A DNA stretch of 64,000 nt, from positions 221,852,663 through 221,916,662 of the forward strand of contig NC_068938.1 in the NCBI RefSeq assembly GCF_016801865.2, in the 5' to 3' direction. Within the stretch, counting starts at the first letter, position 1. Each line of letters begins with the position of its first letter. The translations under genes were made by a program, and so were the position numbers. This DNA is from Culex pipiens pallens. Its lineage: Eukaryota > Arthropoda > Insecta > Diptera > Culicidae. This document shows, one piece after another, positions 1-10,774 of the stretch. The notes beneath the pieces are model-generated. The model worked only from the letters and a program-made list of their open reading frames with translations. It was not told where the DNA came from and did not search any database.

Positions 1-776
1 GGCAGATGCCGCGAAACAGAACGGGGCAGAATGTGATAAATTTGCACACTCCACACTACGACGATCCTCGCAATATACAGGCACGATGTCGAGGGCGAAC
101 ACCGGCCGGCTTGATGAGCACTTGGGATATTTAACCCTTTCGGTGGTCACTTGGAGGTTTTCTTTGCATTATCGAAATGGTGAAATATTTAAATTATTTT
201 TTTTCTTCGTTTTTGAGCTATTTTAATAAATTGTTTCTACAAAAACGACTTCTTGCATTTTATTTTGATTTCCTGAAAAATACAATCCAGACTCGATCAG
301 AACTTTCGGTTACTTGAAGTTGGATAATCCGAAGGTTTTGATAGGATTTAGGATAATCGAATCATTAACAAAAAACATATATATTTTTTATTTTCATCAA
401 ATTCGGGTTCTGCGACTCCATTTTAGTAAAATTTTAGTAATTGATTGCATGTTAGATAAAACCCGAATTTCCTTAATATTTCACCAACACCGTCATATTG
501 GATTTAAAAAATCCTAAAGCACTTTAGAGTAGTTTTCGGATCATATTTAAGATCGACAATGAGAAAAAGACATCGAAAAAAAATCTTGATTCGATTATAC
601 GAAGTAAAATTTTTGCGAGGCCTGGACTGTATTTTTATTTGCACTAATTTTGTTTAGATCTTCATATTTCCTCGATCCTGGCCTAATCTACAATCTCTTT
701 TATTATTCTTTTGACTTTTGTGTTGTTTTGTTTATTTTTTTTTTTAATTCGACAATATAGCGAATTTATGCCAAAT
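1..776. other. AT-rich intergenic DNA
   Basis: The first 130 bases are GC-richer than the rest and may be the edge of something outside the window. The remainder is AT-rich with only short open frames and homopolymer runs. I see no supported gene, RNA or mobile element. Confidence 0.6.
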
Positions 777-1256
777 TTAACACTGGAACGCCCAACGCAT
801 GTCCAACTTACACGGACGCCCAAGCCTCCCAAAAAAGTTGGAACGGTAACTTCAACACACCGGTTCTCGGGCATAACTCAACCAATCGGGACGATTCTTG
901 TTTCCAGTGATTTGTTAGAATGTCTAGATGATCCTAAAATTTTGCATAACTTAATTAGATCAGATCTGTAATTTCTGCGACCGAAAACATCGTTCCAACT
1001 TTTTTGAAACGACTGCCTCCGCGGAATTTTCGGCGATTTTTTTTTTACACGCGAAAAAAAAAGTTGGAACGATGTTTTTGATCGCAAAAATTACAGATTT
1101 GATCAAATTAAGTTCTGCAAAGTTCTAGAATCATCTAGACATTCTAACAAATCACTGGAAAAAAGAATCATCTTGATTGGTTGAGTTATGCCCGAGAACC
1201 ATCGAGTTGAAATTACCGTTCCAACTTTTTTGGAGCCTTGGGCGTTGGAATGTTAA
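777..1256. repeat. 480-bp foldback (long inverted repeat) element
   Basis: The outer ends are complementary: the left starts TTAACACTGGAACGCCCAA and the right ends TTGGGCGTTGGAATGTTAA. Further matching blocks occur inward in mirror order: the AAAGTTGGAACGGTAA block, the CGGGCATAACTCAACCAAT block, the GATTTGTTAGAATGTCTAGATGAT block and the GTTCCAACTTTTTT block near the centre at about 1010-1065. The arms are roughly 200-230 bp and imperfect. There is no coding capacity. It is probably a non-autonomous foldback or MITE-like element; the family is not recognised. Confidence 0.75.
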
Positions 1257-1532
1257 GCAATTTAATGTTCATGGCTCGTCAATAAACCGCGTGGTTTTTT
1301 TGGTGGGGGTAGGAGGGGAAAGTGAGGGGACCATGATCCAAAAGTAAAAAAAAAATGCAAAAAAATCCACGGTCCGTGGGGTATGGGGAAATTTTAAAAT
1401 TTGGAAGCCACGTGGTTTACGTACGAGCTCACATAGGCCAATGTGAATTTCAAATAAAAAAAATGCTTTTTCTTCTAAAAACAACAAGTACAGATTTCAA
1501 TAACGGTTTATTGACTTTAAACAAAGATGGGA
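1257..1532. other. Spacer with a weak inverted repeat around AAACCACGTGG
   Basis: Short arms AATAAACCGCGTGG (near 1281) and CCACGTGGTTTACG (near 1408) face each other. The same AAACCACGTGG core recurs in the small hairpin at 10690-10774 and, slightly altered, near 15074, so this is probably a decayed copy of a dispersed element. No gene is seen. Confidence 0.4.
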
Positions 1533-1782
1533 ATAGAGTTATCTACGTGCGCATGTATTGCGTGTACGTACACGAAAAAGATTGAGGTTAAATTTTGTAC
1601 CCACCAGCAAAACAAATGGGGTGCTAGTGTGCGTGAGCTCGGGCTTAGATAACTCTATAGAGCTATCTAAGCCCGATCTCACACACACTAGCACACCATT
1701 TGTTTTGCTGGCTGGTACAAAATTTAACCTCACTTTTTTTCGTGTACGTACACGCAATACATGCGCACGTAGATAACTCTAT
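1533..1782. repeat. Near-perfect 250-bp palindrome
   Basis: The sequence folds about a centre at 1657/1658. The left arm begins ATAGAGTTATCTACGTGCGC and the right arm ends GCGCACGTAGATAACTCTAT, and the ~125-bp arms match at nearly every position. As a result the two strands encode almost the same 72-residue frame, so that frame is an artefact of symmetry and not a gene. Transcribed, it would give a long hairpin RNA. It abuts the TIR element that starts at 1782. Confidence 0.85.
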
Positions 1783-2062
1783 AAGGCTTTCTAGTCAGAA
1801 ATTTACCAACACATTCAAAGTATGTTTACATTACAGCTGGACGTTTGTTTGCATCAGGTTTCCTATCTCTTTCTAGCAAAAGTTTTTAGTCAGGCGACTT
1901 CTAGCTGTTTTTTTTTTACTGACCGCCCGATATGTCAGCCAACATACTTCGCAGGGCTGTGACAGCTCGAGCTCGATCATTGTTTGCATCAGGACACTGT
2001 GACGAGAAGTTCGTCATTTTTGGGTTAAATTATATTTTTTTCACTGGGCCTAGAAAGCCTTA
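1782..2062. mobile_element. 281-bp TIR element (MITE candidate)
   Basis: The terminal inverted repeats are TAAGGCTTTCTAG at the left and CTAGAAAGCCTTA at the right, a perfect 13-bp match, with TA available as target duplication on either side. The inside is non-coding. It lies directly against the 250-bp palindrome, so the two may be one composite insertion. Confidence 0.6.
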
Positions 2063-2380
2063 TTACATACAGAGCTCAATTTAAGTAAATTAAAATTATG
2101 TTCTTTTCTATTCAGCTCTGCCTGTTTAAATTTGAAAAAAGTAGCTCAGATTTTTTTTAAATAGTGCTGTTAGATTGGTTTGAAGTAAGAGGTTTTAATT
2201 TAAAATCTGATGCATTAAAGTTTTGGCTTAAAAGATATTTTTGGGAATTTTTAAACAATGGTGTTTTAATAGTATCATAAACAAAACATTAAGTTGATTG
2301 CACTTGTAACTTTGCTGAAATTTTGAAGACTCTTGAACAAAAAAATCACCTAATTTTTAAAATATTTTTGATGGGGTGGG

Positions 2381-2725
2381 TGTAGGGATTATGGGTTGCA
2401 GGATTGAATATGTAATAAATTATTAAATGAGTATTTATTATAAGATTGATATAATTCATAAATAAGAGTTAAGAGCGCAACAAAAAGTGCGCACCTTCAT
2501 GAATATTGCCTTGTTAGCTGATTGTGGATTGAGTGCGAGAGCGCGCTAGCGAGCTGCGAGAGAGAACAACGAGCGAGAAAACAACGAGATGCGCGCGGCC
2601 GGCGAAAGAGAGAATGAAGATTGTCAAATCAGTTTTGTGGTTAATTTCTGTGGAATAAGACGTGTTGTTTGTTAATTGCAAAATATCTGTGTTTTTATTA
2701 TAAAAGAAAGTCCCCGATCACGACA
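2381..2725 (+). repeat. 5' LTR of the gag/pol-less element
   Basis: 345 bp, TG...CA ends, same sequence as 8946-9290. It contains a purine-rich block near 2535-2615 (GCGAGAGCGCGCTAGCGAGC and similar) that contrasts with the AT-rich surroundings and could be promoter or leader sequence. Confidence 0.9.
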
Positions 2726-2726
2726 A

Positions 2727-2739
2727 TGGCACAGTCCGG
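2727..2739 (+). promoter_or_regulatory. Candidate primer-binding site
   Basis: TGGCACAGTCCGG begins one base after the 5' LTR, the usual place and first bases (TGG) of a site complementary to a tRNA 3' end. I cannot name the tRNA. Confidence 0.5.
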
Positions 2740-2954
2740 TAAGTCGAACCTTTTGATTCATGAAAGATCATTTGTTTTGTTTGAATTGTTGTGTTGTGAA
2801 ATCCAACAGTTTTGTTTACCTGCCAGGATGCAGGTCCAAAGTTTCGCTTTGTTGTTTTGCCTCTGTTTTGAAACAGGTAGATTTTTGCTCTTTTTGCTTG
2901 AACTTGTTATTTGAAATTGATAAAAGGCATAAAACTATCTGCGGTCTTGAATTT

Positions 2955-4110
2955 AATGAATGATTTGCTTGTTGTTGTGATATTGGGAACGAATGTTTTG
3001 TTTTGAAGTAGTTAGTTTGGCTTTTCGTTGTGATAATTGAAAACCAATGTTTTATTCTAAGTTTATGGTGGAATTTGAAGGCAAATAATTTGCTCGAAAT
3101 TTGATTGTTTTTTATACAATCACATTTTTGCTTTAGATTTGATTGTTGTTGTTTTGATTGACGACCAATGTTTTGTTTTTAATTTGATGCAATGTATAAT
3201 TGTTGTTGTGGAAATTGAACTCCAATGTTTTGTTACGAATTAAACTTCAATTTTTTTCTTATTTTTGTGATTGATGAAAATCAATATTTTGTTTATAATT
3301 TGACAAAAGATTTGACAAGATTGTGGAAATTGAAAATCAATATTTCGTTTTGAATTTGATGGAGGATTAGTTTGCTATTGGAGGTAGATAATTTGTTTTT
3401 AAATTTAGTTGTTGTTTTGGTAATTGAAATCAAATTTGTTGTTTGAATTTTATTGTTGTTATTATAATTGACGACCAATGTTTTGTTTTATGATCATTAT
3501 TTTTATTTTTTATTTTGGATTGGATGCTGGTTATTTTGATAATTAAAGACCAATGTTTATTTTTGAATAAGATAAATATTTGCTTCTTGTTAGTTTTGTT
3601 TTAAATTTAATGAAAGATATGCTTGTTGTGGCAATGACTTGATACAAAGTTCAATAAAATCACAAATTACAAAATTTACAGGTTTAATTTTGATTGAAAG
3701 ATTTGATTGTTGATGAGGGAATTAAAGCCCAAAGTTTTGTTATGATAAGATGACAAATTTGCTTATTTTTGCGATAAATGAAAACCAATATTTTGTTTCG
3801 AGTAAGATACGAGGTTTGATTGATATTGTGGTAATCGAAAACCAGTTATTATTTTGAATATGATGATAGATTTGCTTTTTGTTGTGGCAATCGAAGGCCA
3901 AGATTTGTTTTCTGAATTTGAGTTTTGTTATTATAGAACGGTATTTTTTTTCGGTTTTGAATTTCATGCAATATTTGATTGTTGTTTTATGATGGGCAAT
4001 TTTGAGTTTTAAATTTGACGCAATATTTGATTGTTTATATGGTAATTGATGACCAATGCTTTGTTTTGAAATTTGATTTGAGCAACGTCTTTTGCCGTTA
4101 TAATTGATTA
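2955..4110. repeat. Degenerate ~55-60-bp tandem array inside the LTR element
   Basis: A diverged unit recurs about 18-20 times: a TTTGATTGTTGTTGTG-like block, then ATTGAAAACCAATGTTTTG, then TTTTGAATTTGATG. Spacing is about 55-60 bp with many substitutions and indels. The array leads into the regular minisatellite at 4129. No coding function is apparent. Confidence 0.65.
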
Positions 4111-4128
4111 GTCATAGTTAATTTTGAA

Positions 4129-5436
4129 GTCTCTTCTGTGTTGGAGACTGACAAACCTCTGCGATGGTAGTCAGAAAAAAAGTCTCCTCTGTGTTGGAGC
4201 CTGACAGACCTCTGCGATGGTAGTCAGAAAAAAGTCTCCTCTGTGTTGGAGCCTGACAGACCTCTGCGATGGTAGTCAGAAAAAAAGTCTCCTCTGTGTT
4301 GGAGCCTGACAGACCTCTGCGATGGTAGTCAGAAAAAAAGTCTCCTCTGTGTTGGAGCCTGACAGACCTCTGCGATGGTAGTCAGAAAAAAAGTCTCCTC
4401 TGTGTTGGAGCCTGACAGACCTCTGCGATGGTAGTCAGAAAAAAGTCTCCTCTGTGTTGGAGCCTGACAGACCTCTGCGATGGTAGTCAGAAAAAAGTCT
4501 CCTCTGTGTTGGAGCCTGACAGACCTCTGCGATGGTAGTCAGAAAAAAAGTCTCCTCTGTGTTGGAGCCTGACAGACCTCTGCGATGGTAGTCAGAAAAA
4601 AGTCTCCTCTGTGTTGGAGCCTGACAGACCTCTGCGATGGTAGTCAGAAAAAAAGTCTCCTCTGTGTTGGAGCCTGACAGACCTCTGCGATGATAGTCAG
4701 AAAAAAGTCTCCTCTGTGTTGGAGCCTGACAGACCTCTGCGATGGTAGTCAGAAAAAAAGTCTCCTCTGTGTTGGAGCCTGACAGACCTCTGCGATGGTA
4801 GTCAGAAAAAAGTCTCCTCTGTGTTGGAGCCTGACAGACCTCTGCGATGGTAGTCAGAAAAAAAGTCTCCTCTGTGTTGGAGCCTGACAGACCTCTGCGA
4901 TGGTAGTCAGAAAAAAAGTCTCCTCTGTGTTGGAGCCTGACAGACCTCTGCGATGGTAGTCAGAAAAAAGTCTCCTCTGTGTTGGAGCCTGACAGACCTC
5001 TGCGATGGTAGTCAGAAAAAAGTCTCCTCTGTGTTGGAGCCTGACAGACCTCTGCGATGGTAGTCAGAAAAAAGTCTCCTCTGTGTTGGAGCCTGACAGA
5101 CCTCTGCGATGGTAGTCAGAAAAAAAGTCTCCTCTGTGTTGGAGCCTGACAGACCTCTGCGATGGTAGTCAGAAAAAAGTCTCCTCTGTGTTGGAGCCTG
5201 ACAGACCTCTGCGATGGTAGTCAGAAAAAAAGTCTCCTCTGTGTTGGAGCCTGACAGACCTCTGCGATGGTAGTCAGAAAAAAAGTCTCCTCTGTGTTGG
5301 AGCCTGACAGACCTCTGCGATGATAGTCAGAAAAAAGTCTCCTCTGTGTTGGAGCCTGACAGACCTCTGCGATGATAGTCAGAAAAAAGTCTCCTCTGTG
5401 TTGGAGCCTGACAGACCTCTGCGATGGTAGTCAGAT
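4129..5436. repeat. Minisatellite: 25 copies of a 52-53-bp unit
   Basis: The unit runs from TCTCCTCTGTGTTGGAGCC through GACAGACCTCTGCGATGG to TAGTCAG followed by 6-7 A residues and AG. I count 25 copies, with GCGATG cores from about 4160 to 5420 at an average spacing of 52.5 bp. Length variation is mainly in the A run. Three copies carry GATGATAG in place of GATGGTAG. CTGAC and GTCAG inside the unit could form a short stem. Diverged copies lie just after the array (about 5460-5525) and at 6733-6810, so the unit is native to this element. Confidence 0.95.
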
Positions 5437-7696
5437 TAAAAAAAATGAATAAACTGTGCTTGAGTTCTTTGCGAAAGCAGTCAGATAACAATCTCCTCGA
5501 TAAAGGAACCCGACAGACTTTTGTGATGATTTTTTTTTAAATAACTTCGCAGAAGGAGCCTTATGGATTTTCAAAATATATTGTTCAGCTAATCTTTTCA
5601 TTCAATTAAGGACCGTCTTTAAAATCACAAAATAAATTGACCTAAGAAAATGAATAAATAAATTTAAATGTGAAAGTGAGCACTTTTTGGTATCCACAAA
5701 TAAAGCAATATGTATTTTAGCGTTATGTCTGTGAACTACCTAAAAAAATGATTTTAAATTCATCGAATAGAACTAAAACGGTTGTCACTAACACTGGAGT
5801 TGTCCTCTCTTGAAAGACAAACCTCTAAATTGAAAGACGTTAATGATTAAGTATTCCATATTGATAGTTGTTATGGTTAATTGTTACTTTAATCGATTTA
5901 CTCAGCTGTGATACAAAAGTTGCTTGAAACCCAACATTATTTCACAGGGAAGTAAAAATTTAAGCAATCGTTAACATGAACAATACATTATTAGTTAAAA
6001 AAAGGTAAAATAATTCACTTAATAATTAATTTGATGCATTTTTAAATAATAAATAAAGGAATGATTAATCATCAGAAATGTTTAAAATATAATTTAAAGT
6101 GTGAGAGCGTTGCGTCACAAGAGAAAATAATAAAAATATTTAAATATTAATTTTGAGTTGAGAAGTATAAGTGACAATTTGAGCAACGAAAACAAAACAT
6201 TATTTAAAAAAAACTAGGGAATATTTATTATATTTATTTTTATTTTTCAATGCAATATCTGTTATTTGTATCAAAATAGTTCAAAATCATTAATTAATTT
6301 TGATAGAAATTATATTTCAACACTGTATCATTTTATTGAGTTAAAAAAAAACTTTCAGAATTTTAGTAATGTAAATATATCAAAATTAAATTAAGAGAAA
6401 CATTATTTTGAAATAAATTAAAGAAACTTTGGGGTTCTTTAATCGATTGTACATAATTATGAAACCAAACTTTTTCAAATTACATAACAGGAGTTTATCA
6501 GCAAAGAAAAAGTTAAAATTTTAAATTATTGACAGGGATCGTAAAGATCGTGATTAAAAAAAATTAAGTTTCTGTGAACAATCTACTCAAGTAATATATC
6601 AAAGTTGCTTGAAACCCATTTTACATTACGAGAAAAATAAAACAAAATATTTAAATATAAAACATAAAAAAATCTTTCAGCTATTTTTAGATAAGCAAGA
6701 TACGTTTTGAAGGAAATTATGGTTAGGATATTGTCTCCTCCGTGTTGGAGCCTGACAGACCTCTGTGGTGATAGTTTGAAAAAATTTTCGCCTGAGCTGG
6801 AACTCTTTGAGAAAGTAGTCAGATTGCAATCTATACATCTATGCATTACAAGAATAATTGAATAAAATATGTTTTTTGTTGTTATCTGATAAGCACAGTA
6901 CATTTTGAAGGTATATATAAATAATATGACCTTAAACATTGTTTTGATCATGATTAAATGTAACATTGAATAATCTAATCTACGGTAATATCAAAAGTGC
7001 TTGAATCCATACCTTTAGCTGCAATAAATACAATTTGAAGAGAAAATTAATTTGACATATAATAGAAATCGAATATAGCGGAACGGCATTTATTTCAGTT
7101 TATATATTTTATTTTTATTGCAACAATTTACCACATGATTTTGTTTTATTCATTAGAATAATATTTTCTGTATTATGTTTTGTTTCAAGATAAACAAAAA
7201 TATTATTAAGTTATTACTATTCGGTAAAAACTATCGTTTGTCTGGTTAAAAGATCGCGTAAGTGAATATTAATAGAAAGTTCAAAATTTTTAATATAAAA
7301 GTTGAAAAATGTTGATACTACCATGCATTTACAGAACAAAATCGTTAAATCGGTAATTTTTTTTTAAAGAAAGCTTTTGTGGCAAAAATAAACAACATTT
7401 GATTTTATTTTTTTTATAAAAAAATGTATTTTGTGCAGCAAAGCACATTTTGAGCATTAATTGAATTATTTATATTAGTTTTGCAATTTGCTTCATTTAT
7501 TGAGATTGCTTTTCAAGAAATCATCTTAAACTGAAATATGGACTATTTTTTATTTTATAAAAGTGTACCGGTACTGATGAAAACAAATTCTTCGAAAATA
7601 TTACTGATTTTGCATTTTAGTAATTTTTGCCATGATTTATTAACAGTTTCAAAATTAGTTAAAATGCGGTAATTTTTGATACAATGTTAAGCGGTG

Positions 7697-7857
7697 TTTG
7701 CACATCGGAAGGAACCGGTCAAGAAAAAAATCAAATGGGCAGCAGTAGAAACGAAAGCAAGCCAGATAGGGTGAAGAAAAGCCTCAAGAAAACGCTCCCT
7801 CTCCTTTGTTCTGCTGTTCGTAAAGCTGTTTCTTGACCCCTTTCCTTCCGATCTCCA
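7697..7857. repeat. 160-bp inverted-repeat element
   Basis: The left arm GCACATCGGAAGGAACCGG followed by TCAAGA faces a right arm TCTTGACCCC plus TTTCCTTCCGATCTCC. The arms are about 26 bp and imperfect around a loop of about 105 bp that is GC-richer than its surroundings. It is probably a small non-autonomous element nested in the LTR element. Confidence 0.5.
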
Positions 7858-8070
7858 TACTAGCCTTTATTTAAAAAAAAATGTTGTTTGGTTTAGCTGT
7901 ACAGCTTGGTTGGGAATAAATTACAGAAAAGTACAGATAAAAATATTAAAAATGAGGAAGGAATAAGCTTGCTTGTAGATTCATTTTGGGTGTTTTTGGG
8001 TATTAATTACAAACATATACTTTTCGTCACGTCTGCTATATTAAAATCAGTTTATGTTTACCTTCAAGTC

Positions 8071-8148
8071 CCGTCTGGTGGATCAATCGGACGTGGCACT
8101 GGGCTTGGGCTCATAATCCATAGATCGGTTTGAACTCCGTGGCGGGCG
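8071..8148 (+). pseudogene. tRNA-Met-like sequence (pseudo-tRNA or SINE head)
   Basis: An anticodon-arm-like TTGGGCTCATAATCCA (CAT anticodon) is followed 8 bases later by GGTTTGAACTCCG, which resembles a B box/T-loop. CCGTCTGGTGG near the start and GGCGGGC at the end could form a partial acceptor stem. Pairing in the D and T stems is poor, so it is unlikely to be a working tRNA. It sits near the 3' end of the LTR element. Confidence 0.35.
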
Positions 8149-8930
8149 CACATAAATTCAAAGTGTAAATTTGAGTAAAAACAATATCTGTGCCTGTCAT
8201 ATTTTTTGTTTCAGATTTTTTTTAAATAAGTTAAATAAATTACCACATTGTATATATTTTTAGAAATGTTTATTCTTTGTTTTTTATGGTACACATAAAT
8301 TTAAAACTTTAAAAACGCCAGAATTATGCTTCATTTGTTGTTTAAGTCAGCAACATGTTAGATTTTTGAATTTAGAACACATTGTTTTATATTTCATATT
8401 CACAAAATGATAATGAATAAAAATAATGTGATTCCATTTATCGAAATGTTTAAAAAAATAAAAATTGCTTTTGAATTTGAATTATTATTTTTTTAAATCG
8501 TGTTGTTTCAGCAATGTTTTTAAAATTTGCTTTTTAATTTTAAATTACATAAAATTTAAAGAAAATCAGGTAAACAATCACTAATTTCGTATTGCATAAA
8601 AAATTGATAAACCTGCGTTTATTTGAGAAATATTTGTGGTTTTTGTTTTTCTCCTCGTTTTTTCTTTTTCTTATATTTTCAGGTGTTTTTAAATTTTCAA
8701 CCTCATCAGCGCATTCCATTTTCTACAACTCCTGCGATCGGATGTCAGTCTCTTGGACAACATAGATGAAACATTTCGAGGACTGCGCTTTCGTATTTAG
8801 ATCAGCATGGAAACAAAGTCGAGGAACCCGACGAAAATCTTTTAGGAAATTAAAAAAAAATATTGATTGATTTAGCATTCATGCAATTTTTCTGTTAGGA
8901 ATTATGATTGATATTCGTCATCTTGAGAGT

Positions 8931-8945
8931 AGAAAAGAGGGAGAA
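8931..8945 (+). promoter_or_regulatory. Polypurine tract
   Basis: AGAAAAGAGGGAGAA lies directly before the 3' LTR, where plus-strand DNA synthesis is primed in LTR elements. Confidence 0.75.
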
Positions 8946-9290
8946 TGTAGGGATTATGGGTTGCAGGATTGAATATGTAATAAATTATTAAATGAGTATT
9001 TATTATAAGATTGATATAATTCATAAATAAGAGTTAAGAGCGCAACAAAAAGTGCGCACCTTCATGAATATTGCCTTGTTAGCTGATTGTGGATTGAGTG
9101 CGAGAGCGCGCTAGCGAGCTGCGAGAGAGAACAACGAGCGAGAAAACAACGAGATGCGCGCGGCCGGCGAAAGAGAGAATGAAGATTGTCAAATCAGTTT
9201 TGTGGTTAATTTCTGTGGAATAAGACGTGTTGTTTGTTAATTGCAAAATATCTGTGTTTTTATTATAAAAGAAAGTCCCCGATCACGACA
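8946..9290 (+). repeat. 3' LTR of the gag/pol-less element
   Basis: 345 bp, identical by eye to 2381-2725, followed by the target duplication GTGGG at 9291-9295. Confidence 0.9.
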
Positions 9291-9422
9291 GTGGGGACGA
9301 CTGAAAATTCAAGAAACAATCAATTAGATTTTCTAGAAAATTCAAATAAATTCCAGTCACAATCACGGATCAAATAATTTATACAATGATATTTGATTTT
9401 TTTAAAGTTTGAGAACACCAAA

Positions 9423-10229
9423 AATAGTAGTTTATGCAACAAGTTGCAAAAAGAGGTTTTTTTCAGCACGAGTCGTACATTTATCCAACGAGGTTCACCG
9501 AGTTGGATAAATACGAAGAGTGCTGAAAAAATCAAGTTTTGCAACGAGTTCCATACAACATTTTTTGCAATTCCGAAAACACCCATTGAGTGAAATTTTA
9601 AGAAAAATTTTCATGTATTTTGTCAATAAATCGTTTAAATCAAAAAAATGTTGAAAAGTGTTACTTTTCGAAACAAGTGCTGAAAAGTTCAACTTTTCAG
9701 CACCCATTTCAGTGCTGAAAAGTAGAACTTTTCAGCATTTATTTTGAAAAGTGTTGCTATTCGATTCTGTTATTTTTGGTTCAGAAAAGTAGGCTATTTC
9801 GTCGTTCAAGAATGACAGGAAAAATAAGTAGTTTCACGACGGATTTGTGAAACATATTTTTTTGCAATTCCGTCGTGAAACTACTTACTTTTCCTGTCAT
9901 TCTTGAACGACGAAATAGCCTACTTTTCTATACCAAAAATAACAGAATCGAATAGCAACACTTTTCAAAATAAATGCTGAAAAGTTCTACTTTTCAGCAC
10001 TGAAATGGGTGCTGAAAAGTTGAACTTTTCAGCACTTGTTTCGAAAAGTAACACTTTTCAACTTTTTTTAATATTTAAACGATTTATTGACGAAATACAT
10101 GAAAATTTGACATAAAATTTCACTCAATCGGTGTTTTTTGGAATTGCAAAAAATGTTGTATGGAACTCGTTGCAAAACTTGATTTTTTCCGCACTCGTCT
10201 TTATGCAACTTGTTGCATAAACTACTATT
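9423..10229. repeat. 807-bp long hairpin (foldback) repeat
   Basis: The ends AATAGTAGTTTATGCAAC and GTTGCATAAACTACTATT are complementary. The whole interval folds about a centre near 9850 with arms of nearly 400 bp. Blocks that recur in mirror order include the TGCAACGAGTTCCATACAACA segment, several GTGCTGAAAAGTT/AACTTTTCAGCAC segments, and a long exact stretch from the CAGAATCGAATAGCAACAC region to the centre. The left arm has an extra small palindrome (ATTTATCCAACGAGG...CGAGTTGGATAAAT, about 9478-9511) that is mostly missing from the right. Nothing in it codes. A transcript would form a very long double-stranded hairpin. Confidence 0.9.
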
Positions 10230-10290
10230 GCTAAATTAAAAATTAAAAGCAAATATGATAGATGGTGAAAATCCATTATGGGAAAGACTG

Positions 10291-10532
10291 TACACTCAAC
10301 CCCCGGTGGTTGGTCACTTTTTCGTTTGACACTTTTTTAGTTTGTACCCCGTTGGTTGGTCAAAGTCAAACTAAAAAGTGACGAACTGTCACTTTTTACA
10401 CGGTGCTCACGAACACTATCAAAATAAACGTTTGTTAGTGTGTGTGAACTCCGTGTAAAAGGGGTGTCAAACTAAAAAGTGACCCCGTTCGTTTGACAAC
10501 AGTTGGTGTCAAACCATCGGGGTTTGAGTGTA
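10291..10532. mobile_element. 240-bp MITE with TA target duplication
   Basis: The ends are TACACTCAACCCCCGGTGGTT and AACCATCGGGGTTTGAGTGTA, inverted repeats of about 20 bp with few mismatches, flanked by TA on each side. The inside repeats the motif TTTGACAC/AAACTAAAAAGTGAC in both orientations. No coding capacity. A TA duplication fits Tc1/mariner-type or other TA-inserting transposases. Confidence 0.75.
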
Positions 10533-10689
10533 TTCAAGTTGTTCTTTTTTTTTAGTTTGTAGAAGCTCTGAAAAATTTTGCTTATTCTTTGATTTTTTTA
10601 GATAAATTGCTCTGACAAGTTTTAAAATTCTCTGTCAAATTTGCCTTATTTAGAAAAAAACATTCCTAAATGATTCATGTTTTAACCTT

Positions 10690-10774
10690 AGGGACCATCC
10701 ATAAACCACGTGGACACTTCAGGGGGGTTCGACATTTCCAAAAAAGTTTCCACGTGGTTTATGGATGATCCCTT
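10690..10774. repeat. 85-bp hairpin repeat
   Basis: The arms AGGGACCATCCATAAACCACGTGGA and TCCACGTGGTTTATGGATGATCCCT pair almost completely around a 35-base loop. The AAACCACGTGG core is shared with other short repeats in this window. Confidence 0.7.

Larger units (their letters stand above)
5437..8945. other. AT-rich non-coding interior of the LTR element
   Basis: Mostly A/T-rich sequence with isolated diverged minisatellite units at about 5460-5525 and 6733-6810. A pair of inverted repeats at 7697-7857 and a tRNA-like stretch at 8071-8148 are listed separately. None of the short open frames (up to 127 codons) resembles a known protein. Confidence 0.7.
2381..9290 (+). mobile_element. 6.9-kb LTR retrotransposon without gag or pol (LARD-type)
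   Basis: Two 345-bp LTRs (2381-2725 and 8946-9290) begin TGTAGGG and end CACGACA. They are flanked by the 5-bp duplication GTGGG (2376-2380 and 9291-9295). A candidate primer site follows the left LTR and a purine tract (8931-8945) precedes the right one, so the element is in plus orientation. By eye the LTRs are identical, which implies recent insertion. The 6.2-kb inside has no gag, protease, RT, RNase H or integrase, and its longest frame is 127 codons. It must therefore depend on enzymes supplied by another element. Contents in order are a degenerate tandem array, a regular 52-53-bp minisatellite, AT-rich filler, a small TIR-like repeat and a tRNA-like sequence. Confidence 0.9.

Noticed and set aside
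1539..1776. Two almost identical 72-codon frames on opposite strands
   Set aside because: They are produced by the near-perfect palindrome 1533-1782 and are not evidence for a gene.
4129..5436. CRISPR-like array of regular repeats
   Set aside because: The 52-53-bp units are contiguous with no unique spacers, lie inside a eukaryotic LTR element, and have no cas genes nearby. It is a minisatellite.
7906..8133. 75-codon frame in the LTR element
   Set aside because: It overlaps the tRNA-like sequence and has no domain; probably chance.
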